NCBI GenBank assembly: GCA_947458745.1
Contig: CANGYQ010000001.1
Coordinates: 558,001-622,000 of the forward strand
Origin: Bryobacteraceae bacterium
Lineage (GTDB): Bacteria > Acidobacteriota > Terriglobia > Bryobacterales > Bryobacteraceae
Direction: 5' to 3'
DNA: 64,000 nucleotides
Shown: one piece after another, positions 48,483-56,692 of the stretch
Position numbering within the stretch: the stretch's first letter is position 1
How the letters are laid out: each line of letters opens with the position of its first letter
Translations under genes and position numbers: made by a program
The notes under the pieces: model-generated
What the model was told of the DNA's origin: nothing
The model's database searches: none
Seen by the model: the letters and a program-made list of their open reading frames with translations, nothing else

Positions 48483-49305
48483 GCCCGATTCCGACGATGC
48501 CGGCCGGGGTATCGAGCAGCGTGTGCAAAGGCTGACCTGTTAGCCGCGGTTGGTGTACGCCCAGATTGAGGCACCGCGATGGCGCGCCATTCTGTTCGCC
48601 CACCAACACTTGGTCACCGGAGATCAGAAGCGCCCGTGGGTAGTTGAGCGGCCGGTCCAGCGTGACCGGCGCGGCGTCCCACAACTGCTTGGGGTCCGCG
48701 GGTGGCGTGAACCAGAATGCCCGCGCCTGAGGGCGCTTTGATTCCAGCCACAGCAACCTGCCCTGGTGCCAGGCCAAGCGGGCCGAGGCAGCCAGCGGAT
48801 GTTCGTTGAACAGGTTGATCGCGTAGAGACGCCACGGCAGGTCGAACTCCGGGGGCGATTGCACCCAGTAGTTGCCGCACAGGATGTCGATGCGGCCATC
48901 GCCATCTACGTCGTGCAGAACCAAGCCGCCTTGCTCGCTGGCCGTGTAGAAGGAGTAGATCTCGCGGTAGGGCCAGCGCTTGGCCGGAGCTTCCGGGCGC
49001 TCATAGAACCGCAGTTGCATGCCACGGTGGACCACCAGCAGGCCGGTGCGGCCGAACAGCACCGCTTCCTGGGCGTCAATCACCTGCGTGTTGACGTCGA
49101 TCACTTCGTCGCCCCACCGCAGCACGCCCCGGCGTTCCAGCACCAGCTTCCCCTGAAACACAGCGCCAAACGTAAATGGCCCGGAGGTCAGCACCTGGCT
49201 GGCCGTCAGCGCCGCATCCCACTGGCGCAACTGCGCGCCCCATGTATGAAGCCGCCCGTTCAGCCAGGCACCGCCGGTATAGAGATGGGCCGCCGTATCC
49301 GCCAC
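48460..49305 (-). CDS. VCBS/FG-GAP-like repeat protein
   Basis: A 281-residue protein of repeated short strands with a DVDGDGRIDIL motif (about 138-148), the calcium-binding loop of VCBS/FG-GAP propellers. No signal peptide is seen, so it would be cytosolic unless the start is wrong. I do not recognise a more specific family. The ATG at 49305 is used. It overlaps the convergent cupin gene by 23 nt. Confidence 0.65.
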   Translation of the reverse strand: MADTAAHLYTGGAWLNGRLHTWGAQLRQWDAALTASQVLTSGPFTFGAVFQGKLVLERRGVLRWGDEVIDVNTQVIDAQEAVLFGRTGLLVVHRGMQLRFYERPEAPAKRWPYREIYSFYTASEQGGLVLHDVDGDGRIDILCGNYWVQSPPEFDLPWRLYAINLFNEHPLAASARLAWHQGRLLWLESKRPQARAFWFTPPADPKQLWDAAPVTLDRPLNYPRALLISGDQVLVGEQNGAPSRCLNLGVHQPRLTGQPLHTLLDTPAGIVGIGPTSIHRL

Positions 49306-49363
49306 TGATTTCCATCATGCCACCTGCCTCTAGGCGCGCATCGCGTTCGCTAAGCTAGGTGCT

Positions 49364-50023
49364 GTGAAGACGCTGCGGACCATGTTGCGGGGGGCACCGG
49401 GCGATCTGGCGGTGGCGGCGCTGGAGATCGCCACGATTGAGTGTCCTGATCTTGACCCGCAGCCGACACTGAAGCAGCTGGATGACTGGGGTGCCCGCTG
49501 CAACTCGCTGATGTCGGTGCTGCATCTGCTCTACGGGCAACTCTGCTTTTCCGGCAACCAGCGGGATTATTACAACCCCCTTAACAGCTGCCTGAATTCC
49601 GTCGTGACCCGCCGCACCGGAATCCCGATCACGCTCAGCCTGGTGGTGTGGCACGTGGCGCGGCGCGCGGGCGTGGTGCTGGATCCAATTGGTCTTCCCG
49701 GACACTTTGTGCTGGGCGTGCGGGGCGAATCGCTTTATGTCGACGCATTCCACGGCGGGCGCCTGCTCAGCCGGGAAGAGTGCATTGAGTTAGCAGCCCA
49801 AGGGGCGGGCGTGGACATCTCGCAAGATCGTAGTGTCTTTCAGCCGGTGCCCGCGGCCGCCGTACTGTTCCGGATGCTGAATAACTTGCGGGCCATCTAT
49901 ACATCACGTAACGCCTACGAAAAGGCGCTACACGTGCTGGACTTGATGACATTCGCGACACGTTCCGCGGAGTTAGAGCGCGAGCGGGCGCAAATGCAGG
50001 AATTGGTGTCCTCCCGCCGCTAG
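49364..50023 (+). CDS. SirB1/transglutaminase-like protein
   Basis: A 219-residue protein of the SirB1 family, which carries a transglutaminase-like fold. The family block YNPLNSCLNSVVTRRTGIPITLS (about 66-88) is followed by GLPGHFVLGVRG with a His (about 109-120), and a short helical C-terminus. A Cys in NSCLNS and the His of PGHF could form a papain-type pair. The activity of SirB1 proteins is not known. The GTG start at 49364 gives the standard length. Next genes on the same strand follow after 43 nt. Confidence 0.8.
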   Translation: MKTLRTMLRGAPGDLAVAALEIATIECPDLDPQPTLKQLDDWGARCNSLMSVLHLLYGQLCFSGNQRDYYNPLNSCLNSVVTRRTGIPITLSLVVWHVARRAGVVLDPIGLPGHFVLGVRGESLYVDAFHGGRLLSREECIELAAQGAGVDISQDRSVFQPVPAAAVLFRMLNNLRAIYTSRNAYEKALHVLDLMTFATRSAELERERAQMQELVSSRR

Positions 50024-50066
50024 AAGTTCTCATTCCGGCGCAACTGGAGCCGATATCTGTTTCTGA

Positions 50067-50411
50067 ATGGCGGATATCTTTTACGACAGCGAAGTAATTC
50101 TGCCGCGCTTTAACCGGCTGATGCAGGATGTAATCAAAGGCAGCTTCCAACGGACATCGTTTGAGCCGTGGGAAGTGCAGTTGCTGCTGGACATCCAGGG
50201 GTGCGTCGAAGAAGTGGAGACGCGCCGGGATCTGCTGAAGCGCTACCAGAAGGCAGTGCAGAAGCAACTGGGACGGCGCGGCCAGCGCCCGATGCTGCTT
50301 TCCGAGTACGTCGAGAGCCTGCGCTCACGGCAACTGGCCCGACTGGGCCAGCAGGTGGAAACGGAACGTTCCCGACAAACGGCCGACGAAGAACAACCTG
50401 CGGTATCGTAG
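50067..50411 (+). CDS. Conserved helical protein, unknown
   Basis: A 114-residue, mostly helical, basic protein. It starts with a short ADIFYDSEVILPRFNRLMQD helix, contains EVETRRDLLKRYQKAVQKQL and ends with an acidic tail. I do not recognise the family, but codon use and position between two conserved genes suggest it is real. It is 4 nt upstream of the Fe-trafficking gene and likely co-transcribed with it. No membrane or metal motif is seen. Confidence 0.65.
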   Translation: MADIFYDSEVILPRFNRLMQDVIKGSFQRTSFEPWEVQLLLDIQGCVEEVETRRDLLKRYQKAVQKQLGRRGQRPMLLSEYVESLRSRQLARLGQQVETERSRQTADEEQPAVS

Positions 50412-50415
50412 GAAT

Positions 50416-50751
50416 ATGGGTTGCGGTTCGGGAATGAATACGGCCTTCCTTCAGGAAGAGCCCAACAAGACAGGCCGGCGCGTCATCTGCGTCAAGTTCC
50501 AGAAAGAGATGTACGGTCTGGATGAATCGCCGTTCGACAACCACCCCATGGGCCAGAAAGTGTTCGATCAGGTCTCCCGCGATGCCTGGAAGCTGTGGCT
50601 GGAACACATGAAGATGTTGATGAACGAGTACCGCTTGAACCTTGGCACCAAGGAAGCACAGGAATTTCTGCTGGAGCAGATGGACAAGTACTTCTTTGGC
50701 GAAGGTGCCGCGTTCCCCCAGGGTTACGTTCCGCCGAAGACCAAGAACTAG
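50416..50751 (+). CDS. yggX: Fe(2+)-trafficking protein YggX-like
   Basis: A 111-residue protein of the YggX family, linked to iron-sulfur cluster protection and oxidative-stress resistance. The family Cys is kept (VICVKFQKE, about residues 24-32), as are the MGQKVFDQVSRDAWKLWLEH block (about 45-64) and the EYRLNL segment. The ATG at 50416 adds an MGCGSGMN extension; an internal Met (50434) is an alternative start. AGGA is close to the first ATG. Its stop shares the palindrome CTAG (50748-50751) with the convergent ATP-grasp gene. Confidence 0.85.
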   Translation: MGCGSGMNTAFLQEEPNKTGRRVICVKFQKEMYGLDESPFDNHPMGQKVFDQVSRDAWKLWLEHMKMLMNEYRLNLGTKEAQEFLLEQMDKYFFGEGAAFPQGYVPPKTKN

Positions 50752-51887
50752 TCGGCCAGTGCGCCACTGGCGAACGACGGCAGCACCGTTGCCAGATCGA
50801 ATTTCAGGCATGCATGGGCCTGCCGCAAGGCCTGATTCGGGTCCCCACCACGGGCAAAGATGAAGCCCGGATAGCTGTTCCCTTCCGGCCACGGCTTCAA
50901 GTGTTGGCCCACCGTTGCGGTAATCACCACGTCCTCAATGCCGGGTACGGCCCGCGCCCGCTCTATCCCTTCAACAGAACGGTAGAGGCCTTCGCGCGGC
51001 ACCGGGATCATCATCACACCGGCCGGGTCGGCATAGAAGGCCGGCGCTTGGCGGGTGAGCGCGTGCTCAATCAACTGCTCCGCTAAATGCGGGATCACCC
51101 GGGCACACAGCCCGCCAATGGGCCGCGGTGCGACCTCCAGCATCCATACCCCTTTCCGGTTCACCCTCATCTCCGCGTGGATTGAGCCGTCGGTAAGCCC
51201 CAATGCAGCCACGGCGCGCCCGGCGGTGGCAATGATGGCGTCATCCGGTGGCGAGGTGAGGTAGATGGTCTCTTCAAAGTAAGGCCCATCCAGCGGATCC
51301 GGCTTGTCGAACATCGCCACCACATGCAGCTGGCCACTGGTGACGACGCCTTCCAGGGCAAACTCATGCCCGGGGATGAACTGCTCCGCCAGCACAGGCT
51401 CCGGCCCCACCAGACGCCGGATGCGGGCCAGCGAGGTATCGAACTCCGCCTGATTGTTGACGCGGATCACGCCTTGGCTGGCGGACCGGTTCGCCGGCTT
51501 CAAGACACACGGAAAGCCAGGCGCTCCGTGTTCCGCTAACTGGTAGGCCGGCACCGGCAGACCTGCCGCTTCAAAGCAGCGTCGCGTCAGCTGCTTGTCG
51601 ATGGCCGCCTGGACCGCGGCCAGTGAATGGAACCGCAACCCTAGCGCCGCCGCCCGCAACGCCGCTTGGTCGCCCAACGACACTACACCATCGATCCCCG
51701 GCGGAATGCCCGCACCGGGCTGCTGGTCCAGGATGCGCCAGGCCACGGCGTCATCGCCCCAGGGGTTCTCCATGACGTGGCATCGATCGGTGGCCAAGAT
51801 CACCTGGTGCCCCATGCGGCGCGCGGCTTCCGCGAACGCTTGGGTTTGGTACCCGGTGGTGGTGGCGCACAGCAGCAGGGTGCTCAT
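50748..51887 (-). CDS. ATP-grasp enzyme paired with radical SAM selenoprotein
   Basis: A 379-residue ATP-grasp ligase. The N-terminal domain (CATTTGYQTQAFAEAARRMG) is a Rossmann-like pre-ATP-grasp fold. The nucleotide-binding core has FPCVLKPANRSASQGVIRV (about 125-143), EQFIPGHEFALEGVV (about 168-182) and MLEVAPRPIGG (about 248-258), the last giving the metal-binding Glu and Arg. It should join a carboxylate to an amine via an acyl phosphate, but neither partner is known. With Sec read-through of the upstream gene, the intergenic gap is just 6 nt, so the two form an operon. Confidence 0.85.
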   Translation of the reverse strand: MSTLLLCATTTGYQTQAFAEAARRMGHQVILATDRCHVMENPWGDDAVAWRILDQQPGAGIPPGIDGVVSLGDQAALRAAALGLRFHSLAAVQAAIDKQLTRRCFEAAGLPVPAYQLAEHGAPGFPCVLKPANRSASQGVIRVNNQAEFDTSLARIRRLVGPEPVLAEQFIPGHEFALEGVVTSGQLHVVAMFDKPDPLDGPYFEETIYLTSPPDDAIIATAGRAVAALGLTDGSIHAEMRVNRKGVWMLEVAPRPIGGLCARVIPHLAEQLIEHALTRQAPAFYADPAGVMMIPVPREGLYRSVEGIERARAVPGIEDVVITATVGQHLKPWPEGNSYPGFIFARGGDPNQALRQAHACLKFDLATVLPSFASGALAD

Positions 51888-51893
51888 GGCGGT

Positions 51894-53171
51894 TTAGAGG
51901 ACGGCCAACTGGCCGTCGGAGGGCTCCGCTCAACAGTACCAGGGCTCGTCCATGTAGGGAATGGCCGAGCGGGGGATCAGGTCCAGCGGTTCATGAAAAA
52001 CCTGCTCCCACACCTTCGCAAAGACCTCCGTGCGCGTGCCGGGTTGGGCCACCAGCTTCATCAACCGGGCCGCGAGCGCGTCCACTTCCGGGTCTTCATG
52101 CTGCCAGCGGTAAAGCAGTGACGGCGGGTGGAAATCGCCGCGGACACGCTCGATGTCCGGCAGCTCCAGCAACCGCGAACCCTGGGTGATCAGCAAACGC
52201 AAGGCCAATTGCATGGGCGCGACATTCTCGATCAGGTCCAGCGCGCGGATGGTTTCGAGAAATTCGCAGTAGCTTGACAGTGTGGTCCACGGCGTAAAGG
52301 CGATAAACGTGGGGGCCAGCGTCAAGCCCTCGCGGCGGACCAGCGCGACGGCTTCCAGAAAGTCGGCGCGCGTGTGGCCCTTGGCCAACTTCTCAAGCAC
52401 GGTATCGTCCAGCGATTCGACGGCACTGGTGATGAAACTACAACCTGTCCCGCGCAGTACCGGCAGTATCTCCCGATGGCGCAGCAGGTGCTCGATTTTG
52501 ATGGTGACGTCGTAGGTCAGTAGGGGAAACTCCGCCTGCAGCGCCTCGACCAGACGGCGGGCGTGTCCGGGGCCGTTAAAGAAGTCCGGGTCGCCAAAGG
52601 TGATGTGCTCTGCCCCCGCCGCCACCTGCTGGCGAATGTCGGCCATGACGATTTCCACGGGCGTGATGCGGAACTGGCCCTGGTAGACCGGCACCACCGG
52701 GCAGTGGCGGCACAGATGCTTGCACCCGTGCGAGCCTTCGGTGTAGCCCACGGTCCGCTGCTGGCCCAGAACATGCAGATGGGCGTATTGATCCAGCGGC
52801 TTCAGTCCCTGCCGCTGTGGCACCGGGTAGTCGGCCGACTTGTCGAGCGGCGGAGGCACGAACCAGTGCACACCAAGTTCCCGGAGATACTCCTGGTTCA
52901 GGCGACTATAGAGGCCGTAGGCCGCCAACCGCGCGCGAGGGTTGAGCGCCTTTACCCGCTTGATCCAAGGGACGGCCAGCCGCGTGGCGGTATGCATGGG
53001 CAGAAAGAAGCCCACCAGATCGGCTGCCGCCAGCGCCTCCGGGTCCGGCGTCCCGGCGGAGGTGTCAAAACAGCGCACCTGCCAGCCACGCCCTTCCAGA
53101 TAGGCCGCGGGCGACGCCAGGCCCAGGGGCTGATGGCCAAGGTCATAGGTGGAGATCAGGACAGCGCGCAC
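51894..53171 (-). CDS. Radical SAM selenoprotein with CUAEP tail (in-frame UGA = Sec)
   Basis: A radical SAM enzyme with a B12-binding-like N-terminal domain (about 1-110) and the Fe-S motif Cys150-x3-Cys154-x2-Cys157 (GCKHLCRHCP). Ordinary calling stops at UGA (51932-51930) after residue 413. The next codons give AEPSDGQLAVL and then UAA at 51896-51894. The resulting tail, DEPWYC-U-AEP, matches what I recall as the described CUAEP/CCAEP-tail radical SAM family, where Sec or Cys follows Cys. The full product is 425 residues with Sec at 414. A hairpin 12 nt downstream fits a SECIS. The GTG start at 53171 has GGAG 4 nt upstream and GATAAT 8 nt upstream. Confidence 0.85.
51897..51932 (-). promoter_or_regulatory. 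Putative bacterial SECIS element
   Basis: Starting 12 nt after the UGA, the minus strand reads GACGGCCA-GT-TGGCCGTC (51917-51900), a perfect palindrome whose apical GU falls about 20 nt after the UGA, within the usual bacterial SECIS range. An outer GAG/CTC pair (51926-51924 with 51899-51897) can extend it. It lies within the extended coding region and directly before the UAA. Confidence 0.65.
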
Positions 53172-53250
53172 GAATCTCCATTATCGCGGTTGGGAACGGA
53201 TACACTACACGGGTCTGCACGGTCCGGCCCGCCGCAGCGTCAAACCTGTT

Positions 53251-54828
53251 GTGCGGTTTCTCGCTCTATTGGCGGTGGCTGGGGCTCTGGCTGGGGCGGA
53301 CCCGGCACAGTTGGCTTACGACGCCCGTCAGGCCGAGAAAAGGGGCGAACTGACGCGGGCCTATACGCTTTACGCTCAGGCGGCGGCCTTTGCTCCGGAG
53401 AACAAGAAGTACGCGGGCAAAGTGATCTCGCTGCAGCGGGCGGCGCTGGAGAGTGCTCGGGTGGTTGTGGGCGGTGGAGCCACGCCTCCGTTGGCCTCCA
53501 CCGAGTTTCTGTCGAAGCTGGACCCTTCGGATCTGGCCGAGGTGAAGCGGCTGCAGCCGCCGCCGCGTCTGATTGTGAAGCCGGGACAGCAGGCTTTCGC
53601 CTTCAATGGCCGGATTCGCGAAGTCTGGCAGGATGCGTTGGCCAAGTGCGGCCTGGATTCGATCTTCGACAGCGAGTTCCAGGAAGCCCGGGATGTCCAA
53701 TTCCGCCTGGATTCGGCCAGTTGTGCGGAGATGATTCGGGCGCTGGAGACGGTGACGGGCGCTTTCATGGTGCCTGTCACATCCAAAATGGTGCTGGTCG
53801 CCAAAGACACCCAGCCCAAGCGTCTGGAGCAGGAGCGGACCGTTGCCATCACCATTGATCTGCCGGAGCCCTACACCGTGCAGGATTTTCAGGAGATGGC
53901 CCGCGCCGTCCAGCAGGCCTTTGAGTTGCAGAAGTTCGCCATCGACCCCACGCGGCGCGTCGCACTCATGCGGGACCGCTGGCACAAAGTGCAAGGGGCG
54001 AAGATTCTGTTTGAGCAGCTGATGATGCGGCGGCCGGAAGTGATGCTGGACATCGAGTTTATTGAACTCGCCAAGAAGCGCGATACCAGCATGGGTCTTT
54101 CGTTGCCTACGTCGTTGAACTTCAGCTATCTGGGTGGAGTGCTGAATTCCCGGCCCTCGGTATCGAGCGCGTTGTCGTTGTGGACGTTTGGCGGCGGGCT
54201 GTCGATGATGGGCGTCGCAGCGGTGGGGGCGGGTGTGTTTGGCAGCCTCACCTCGACGCGCGCGGAATCCATCTATCATGCCGGCATGCGCAGCCTGGAC
54301 AATCTGCCGGCCACGCTGCACATCGGGGACAAGTTCCCGATCCAGACGCAAGCCTTTATCGGCGATACCTCCGGGGCCAATGCCGGCGGCACCAACGTCT
54401 TCCGGCCACCGCCGCAGATTCAGTTTGAGGATCTGGGTTTGTCGCTGAAGATCACTCCCCGGGTGCACGGCACCGAGGAAGTGACGCTGGCCATTGAGAG
54501 CGAGTTCAAGGTGCTGACGGGCGAATCGCTGAACGGCATTCCGGTGATCTCCAACCGCAAGGTCCAGTGCCAGGTGCGGCTGAAGCAAGGCGAATGGGCG
54601 ATTGTGTCCGGTTTAGTCACGAGCAATGAGACGAAGTCCTTTTCTGGAATTGCTGGCCTGGCCCAGATTCCGGGGCTGGGGGCGGCGCTGCGCAAGAATG
54701 ACCGGCAGAAGTCCGAAGGGCAAACGCTGCTGGTGCTGCGGCCGCGCATCGTGGGCTTTGGGGCTTCTGAATACGTCGCTCGCGACATCTGGGTGGGCAC
54801 TGAGACGCGCCCCCTGCCCGCCATTTAG
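53251..54828 (+). CDS. Secretin-domain protein (type II/III secretion or pilus-like)
   Basis: An outer-membrane secretin-like protein of about 525 residues. The GTG at 53251 begins a signal peptide (RFLALLAVAGALAGAD). A TPR-like helical segment lies at about 20-60. Residues about 120-250 look like N-domains (STN/N0-like), and the C-terminal secretin domain covers about 270-505, with the VEVMLDIEFIELA-type strand, a DNLPATLHIGDKFPIQT loop and the VTSNETKSFSGIAGLAQIPGLG end. No other secretion or pilus genes are nearby. The start is uncertain; upstream frames extend to 53149. Confidence 0.82.
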   Translation: MRFLALLAVAGALAGADPAQLAYDARQAEKRGELTRAYTLYAQAAAFAPENKKYAGKVISLQRAALESARVVVGGGATPPLASTEFLSKLDPSDLAEVKRLQPPPRLIVKPGQQAFAFNGRIREVWQDALAKCGLDSIFDSEFQEARDVQFRLDSASCAEMIRALETVTGAFMVPVTSKMVLVAKDTQPKRLEQERTVAITIDLPEPYTVQDFQEMARAVQQAFELQKFAIDPTRRVALMRDRWHKVQGAKILFEQLMMRRPEVMLDIEFIELAKKRDTSMGLSLPTSLNFSYLGGVLNSRPSVSSALSLWTFGGGLSMMGVAAVGAGVFGSLTSTRAESIYHAGMRSLDNLPATLHIGDKFPIQTQAFIGDTSGANAGGTNVFRPPPQIQFEDLGLSLKITPRVHGTEEVTLAIESEFKVLTGESLNGIPVISNRKVQCQVRLKQGEWAIVSGLVTSNETKSFSGIAGLAQIPGLGAALRKNDRQKSEGQTLLVLRPRIVGFGASEYVARDIWVGTETRPLPAI

Positions 54829-54865
54829 GGCGCTAGCGTGGCCCGGCTTGGTACCATCAAGTCGA

Positions 54866-55096
54866 ATGACGACCAAGGTGACTATTTTCAACAACGGCCC
54901 CATCCGCATTGAGGGCGAATTCGAGATTGTCGATGCCGCCGGCAATAAGTACGGCCTCGGCGGCCGCTCTGCCATCGGCCTGTGCCGCTGCGGTTTGTCC
55001 GCCAACAAGCCCTTCTGTGACGGCACCCACGCCCGCCAGGGTTTTGACTCGCTCTGCGAAGCCAAGGAACTGCCGCCGCCCAAGCCGAAGGTTTAG
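54866..55096 (+). CDS. CDGSH iron-sulfur domain protein
   Basis: A 76-residue protein with the CDGSH 2Fe-2S signature CRCGLSANKPFCDGTH (about residues 40-55), i.e. three Cys and one His as ligands, plus an N-terminal strand domain (TIFNNGPIRIEGEFEIVDA). It resembles the small soluble bacterial mitoNEET-like proteins; a redox or Fe-S transfer role is known for relatives. The ATG at 54866 is preceded by TACCAT 8 nt upstream and no Shine-Dalgarno sequence, another leaderless candidate. Confidence 0.88.
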   Translation: MTTKVTIFNNGPIRIEGEFEIVDAAGNKYGLGGRSAIGLCRCGLSANKPFCDGTHARQGFDSLCEAKELPPPKPKV

Positions 55097-55118
55097 TTTG
55101 AACGAAGGAGCATCAGAT

Positions 55119-55280
55119 TTGAGCGCTGAGGGAGAATGCTTGGCAGCGGAGCCTCTCGAGAAGCGCCCATTGAATCCGGGCGGTCCTTTTCCAGACCGGG
55201 AATCTTGGTTCGCCACCTTGGCTCCGATAGCCGAGGATTTCACAACTGCGATCATTTCCGAGGATCGGGATCGCGGATAG
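55119..55280 (+). CDS. Possible 53-residue protein from a TTG start
   Basis: AAGGAG (55105-55110) lies 8 nt before a TTG at 55119, the best ribosome-binding site in this gap. The frame then runs 53 residues, acidic overall, with a PGGPFPDRESWFATLAPIAE core and an EDRDRG end. No family is recognised. It occupies most of the 243-nt gap (55097-55339); nothing else is seen there except the -10 of the next gene. Confidence 0.4.
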   Translation: MSAEGECLAAEPLEKRPLNPGGPFPDRESWFATLAPIAEDFTTAIISEDRDRG

Positions 55281-55325
55281 CTGGGGCATTGCCCTCAAGC
55301 TGTGATGGATGCGACCCAGCTTCGA

Positions 55326-55331
55326 TATAAT
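55326..55331 (+). promoter_or_regulatory. -10 hexamer TATAAT before the cytochrome-WD40 operon
   Basis: Perfect TATAAT ends 8 nt before the ATG at 55340. No Shine-Dalgarno sequence fits, so the first gene of the operon may be leaderless. A good -35 is not apparent. Confidence 0.5.
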
Positions 55332-55339
55332 TCCGGTTA

Positions 55340-56692
55340 ATGCTCCGAGCTGTGTTTTGCTTTGCCATTGCCCTCGGCCTGCGCGCGCAGGCTCCGGTTA
55401 GTTTTGAGCGCGACCTGAAGCCAATTGTGAGTCGCCAGTGCTTGGCCTGCCACCAGCCCTCCGGCCCGCAGTCCGGTCTTTCGCTGGCCAGCGTGGAGAG
55501 CTTCATCAAAGGTGGGGCCAAAGGGGCAGCGTTGGTAGTCGGCCAACCCGATCAGAGCTTGGTGATCAAGTATCTGGTGGGCGAGGCGAAGCCATCGATG
55601 CCGCTGGGCGGCAAACTTCTCCCGGCCGAGCAAGTGGACCTGTTCCGGCGTTGGATTCGGGAAGGGGCCAAGGATGATTCCGTGGCCGCCCCGGCCCTAG
55701 TGTCGAGCGCACCCAGGGTTCCTGTCTACAAGCAATCCCCGCTGATTACCGCCGTGGCCTTTTCGCCTGACGGCCAATGGATGGCTGTTTCCGGCTATCG
55801 CGAGATCCTTCTGCATGAGATATCCGCCGGGCGCCCGGCAAAGCTGGCGGCGCGGCTGCCGGGACGGGCCATGCGCATTCACGGACTGGCGTTTGCGGCC
55901 GACTCAAAAACCCTGGTGGCCACTGGTGGCGACCCCGCCCAGTCCGGTGAAGTCCAGGTGTGGGATGTGGCCGGCCGGTCGCTGCGGTCAGAGACCAAGC
56001 TGGCGGCCGACACGTTTTTTGGCGTCGCCCTATCGCCCGACGGCACACGCGCAGCCTTCGCCGGCGCTGATAAATCGATCCGGCTGTTCGACGTTGTGGC
56101 AGGCAAAGAGATTCGCAAGATGGACCACCACGAGGAGTGGGCGTTTGCGACGGTGTTCGGCATTGACGGCAAGCGTCTCGTGTCAGTGGGCCGGGACCGG
56201 GCCGCCAAGTTGATTGATGCCTCCAGTGGCGCGTTCATCGAGAACGTGAACCTGCTGCGCGATTCCTTGACCACCATCGCCCGGCACCCCCGGCGCGATT
56301 GGGTGGTGATCGGCGGGCAGGACCGGACGCCCTACCTTTACCGGATGGACCGGCCCCGCGCCATGCGCATCGCCGATGATTCGACGTTGATCCGCAAGTT
56401 TGAGAAGCAGGACGGTCCGATTCTGTCAGTGGCCTTCTCGCCCGATGGATCGAAGATCGCGGTGGGAGCGGAATTGGGCCCGGTGCGCGTGTATGACGCG
56501 GAGACGGGTGATCTGGTGGCCAGTTGTAGCGGACATCAAGGAGGCATCTATTCCGTGCAGTTTGTACCCGATGGGTCAAGCATCGTGGCGGCTGGCTTTG
56601 ATGGGCAGATCCGATTCTTCAGCCTGAAGGGCGAGCTCCAGTTGGCTTACGTGCCCGTGCCGATCGGCGCCGGTCAGGTGGCGGCCCGATGA
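55340..56692 (+). CDS. Planctomycete-type cytochrome c plus WD40 protein
   Basis: A 450-residue exported protein. After a signal peptide (about 1-17) comes a c-type heme domain (CLACHQPSG, heme motif CxxCH at about 34-38) of the PSC1 type, to about residue 115. The rest is a WD40 propeller (about 130-450) with AFSPDGQWMAVSG-type repeats at about 135, 225, 365 and 405. Such proteins stand at the start of DUF1549/DUF1553 clusters in Planctomycetes and Acidobacteria. It overlaps the next gene by 4 nt (ATGA). Confidence 0.88.
   Translation: MLRAVFCFAIALGLRAQAPVSFERDLKPIVSRQCLACHQPSGPQSGLSLASVESFIKGGAKGAALVVGQPDQSLVIKYLVGEAKPSMPLGGKLLPAEQVDLFRRWIREGAKDDSVAAPALVSSAPRVPVYKQSPLITAVAFSPDGQWMAVSGYREILLHEISAGRPAKLAARLPGRAMRIHGLAFAADSKTLVATGGDPAQSGEVQVWDVAGRSLRSETKLAADTFFGVALSPDGTRAAFAGADKSIRLFDVVAGKEIRKMDHHEEWAFATVFGIDGKRLVSVGRDRAAKLIDASSGAFIENVNLLRDSLTTIARHPRRDWVVIGGQDRTPYLYRMDRPRAMRIADDSTLIRKFEKQDGPILSVAFSPDGSKIAVGAELGPVRVYDAETGDLVASCSGHQGGIYSVQFVPDGSSIVAAGFDGQIRFFSLKGELQLAYVPVPIGAGQVAAR

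Noticed and set aside
52563-53858. 431-codon plus-strand frame opposite the radical SAM gene and into the secretin
   Set aside because: It lies across two well-supported genes in other frames and shows no domain.
53266-54588. 440-codon minus-strand frame opposite the secretin
   Set aside because: Antisense shadow; the plus strand encodes the secretin domain with consistent codon bias.
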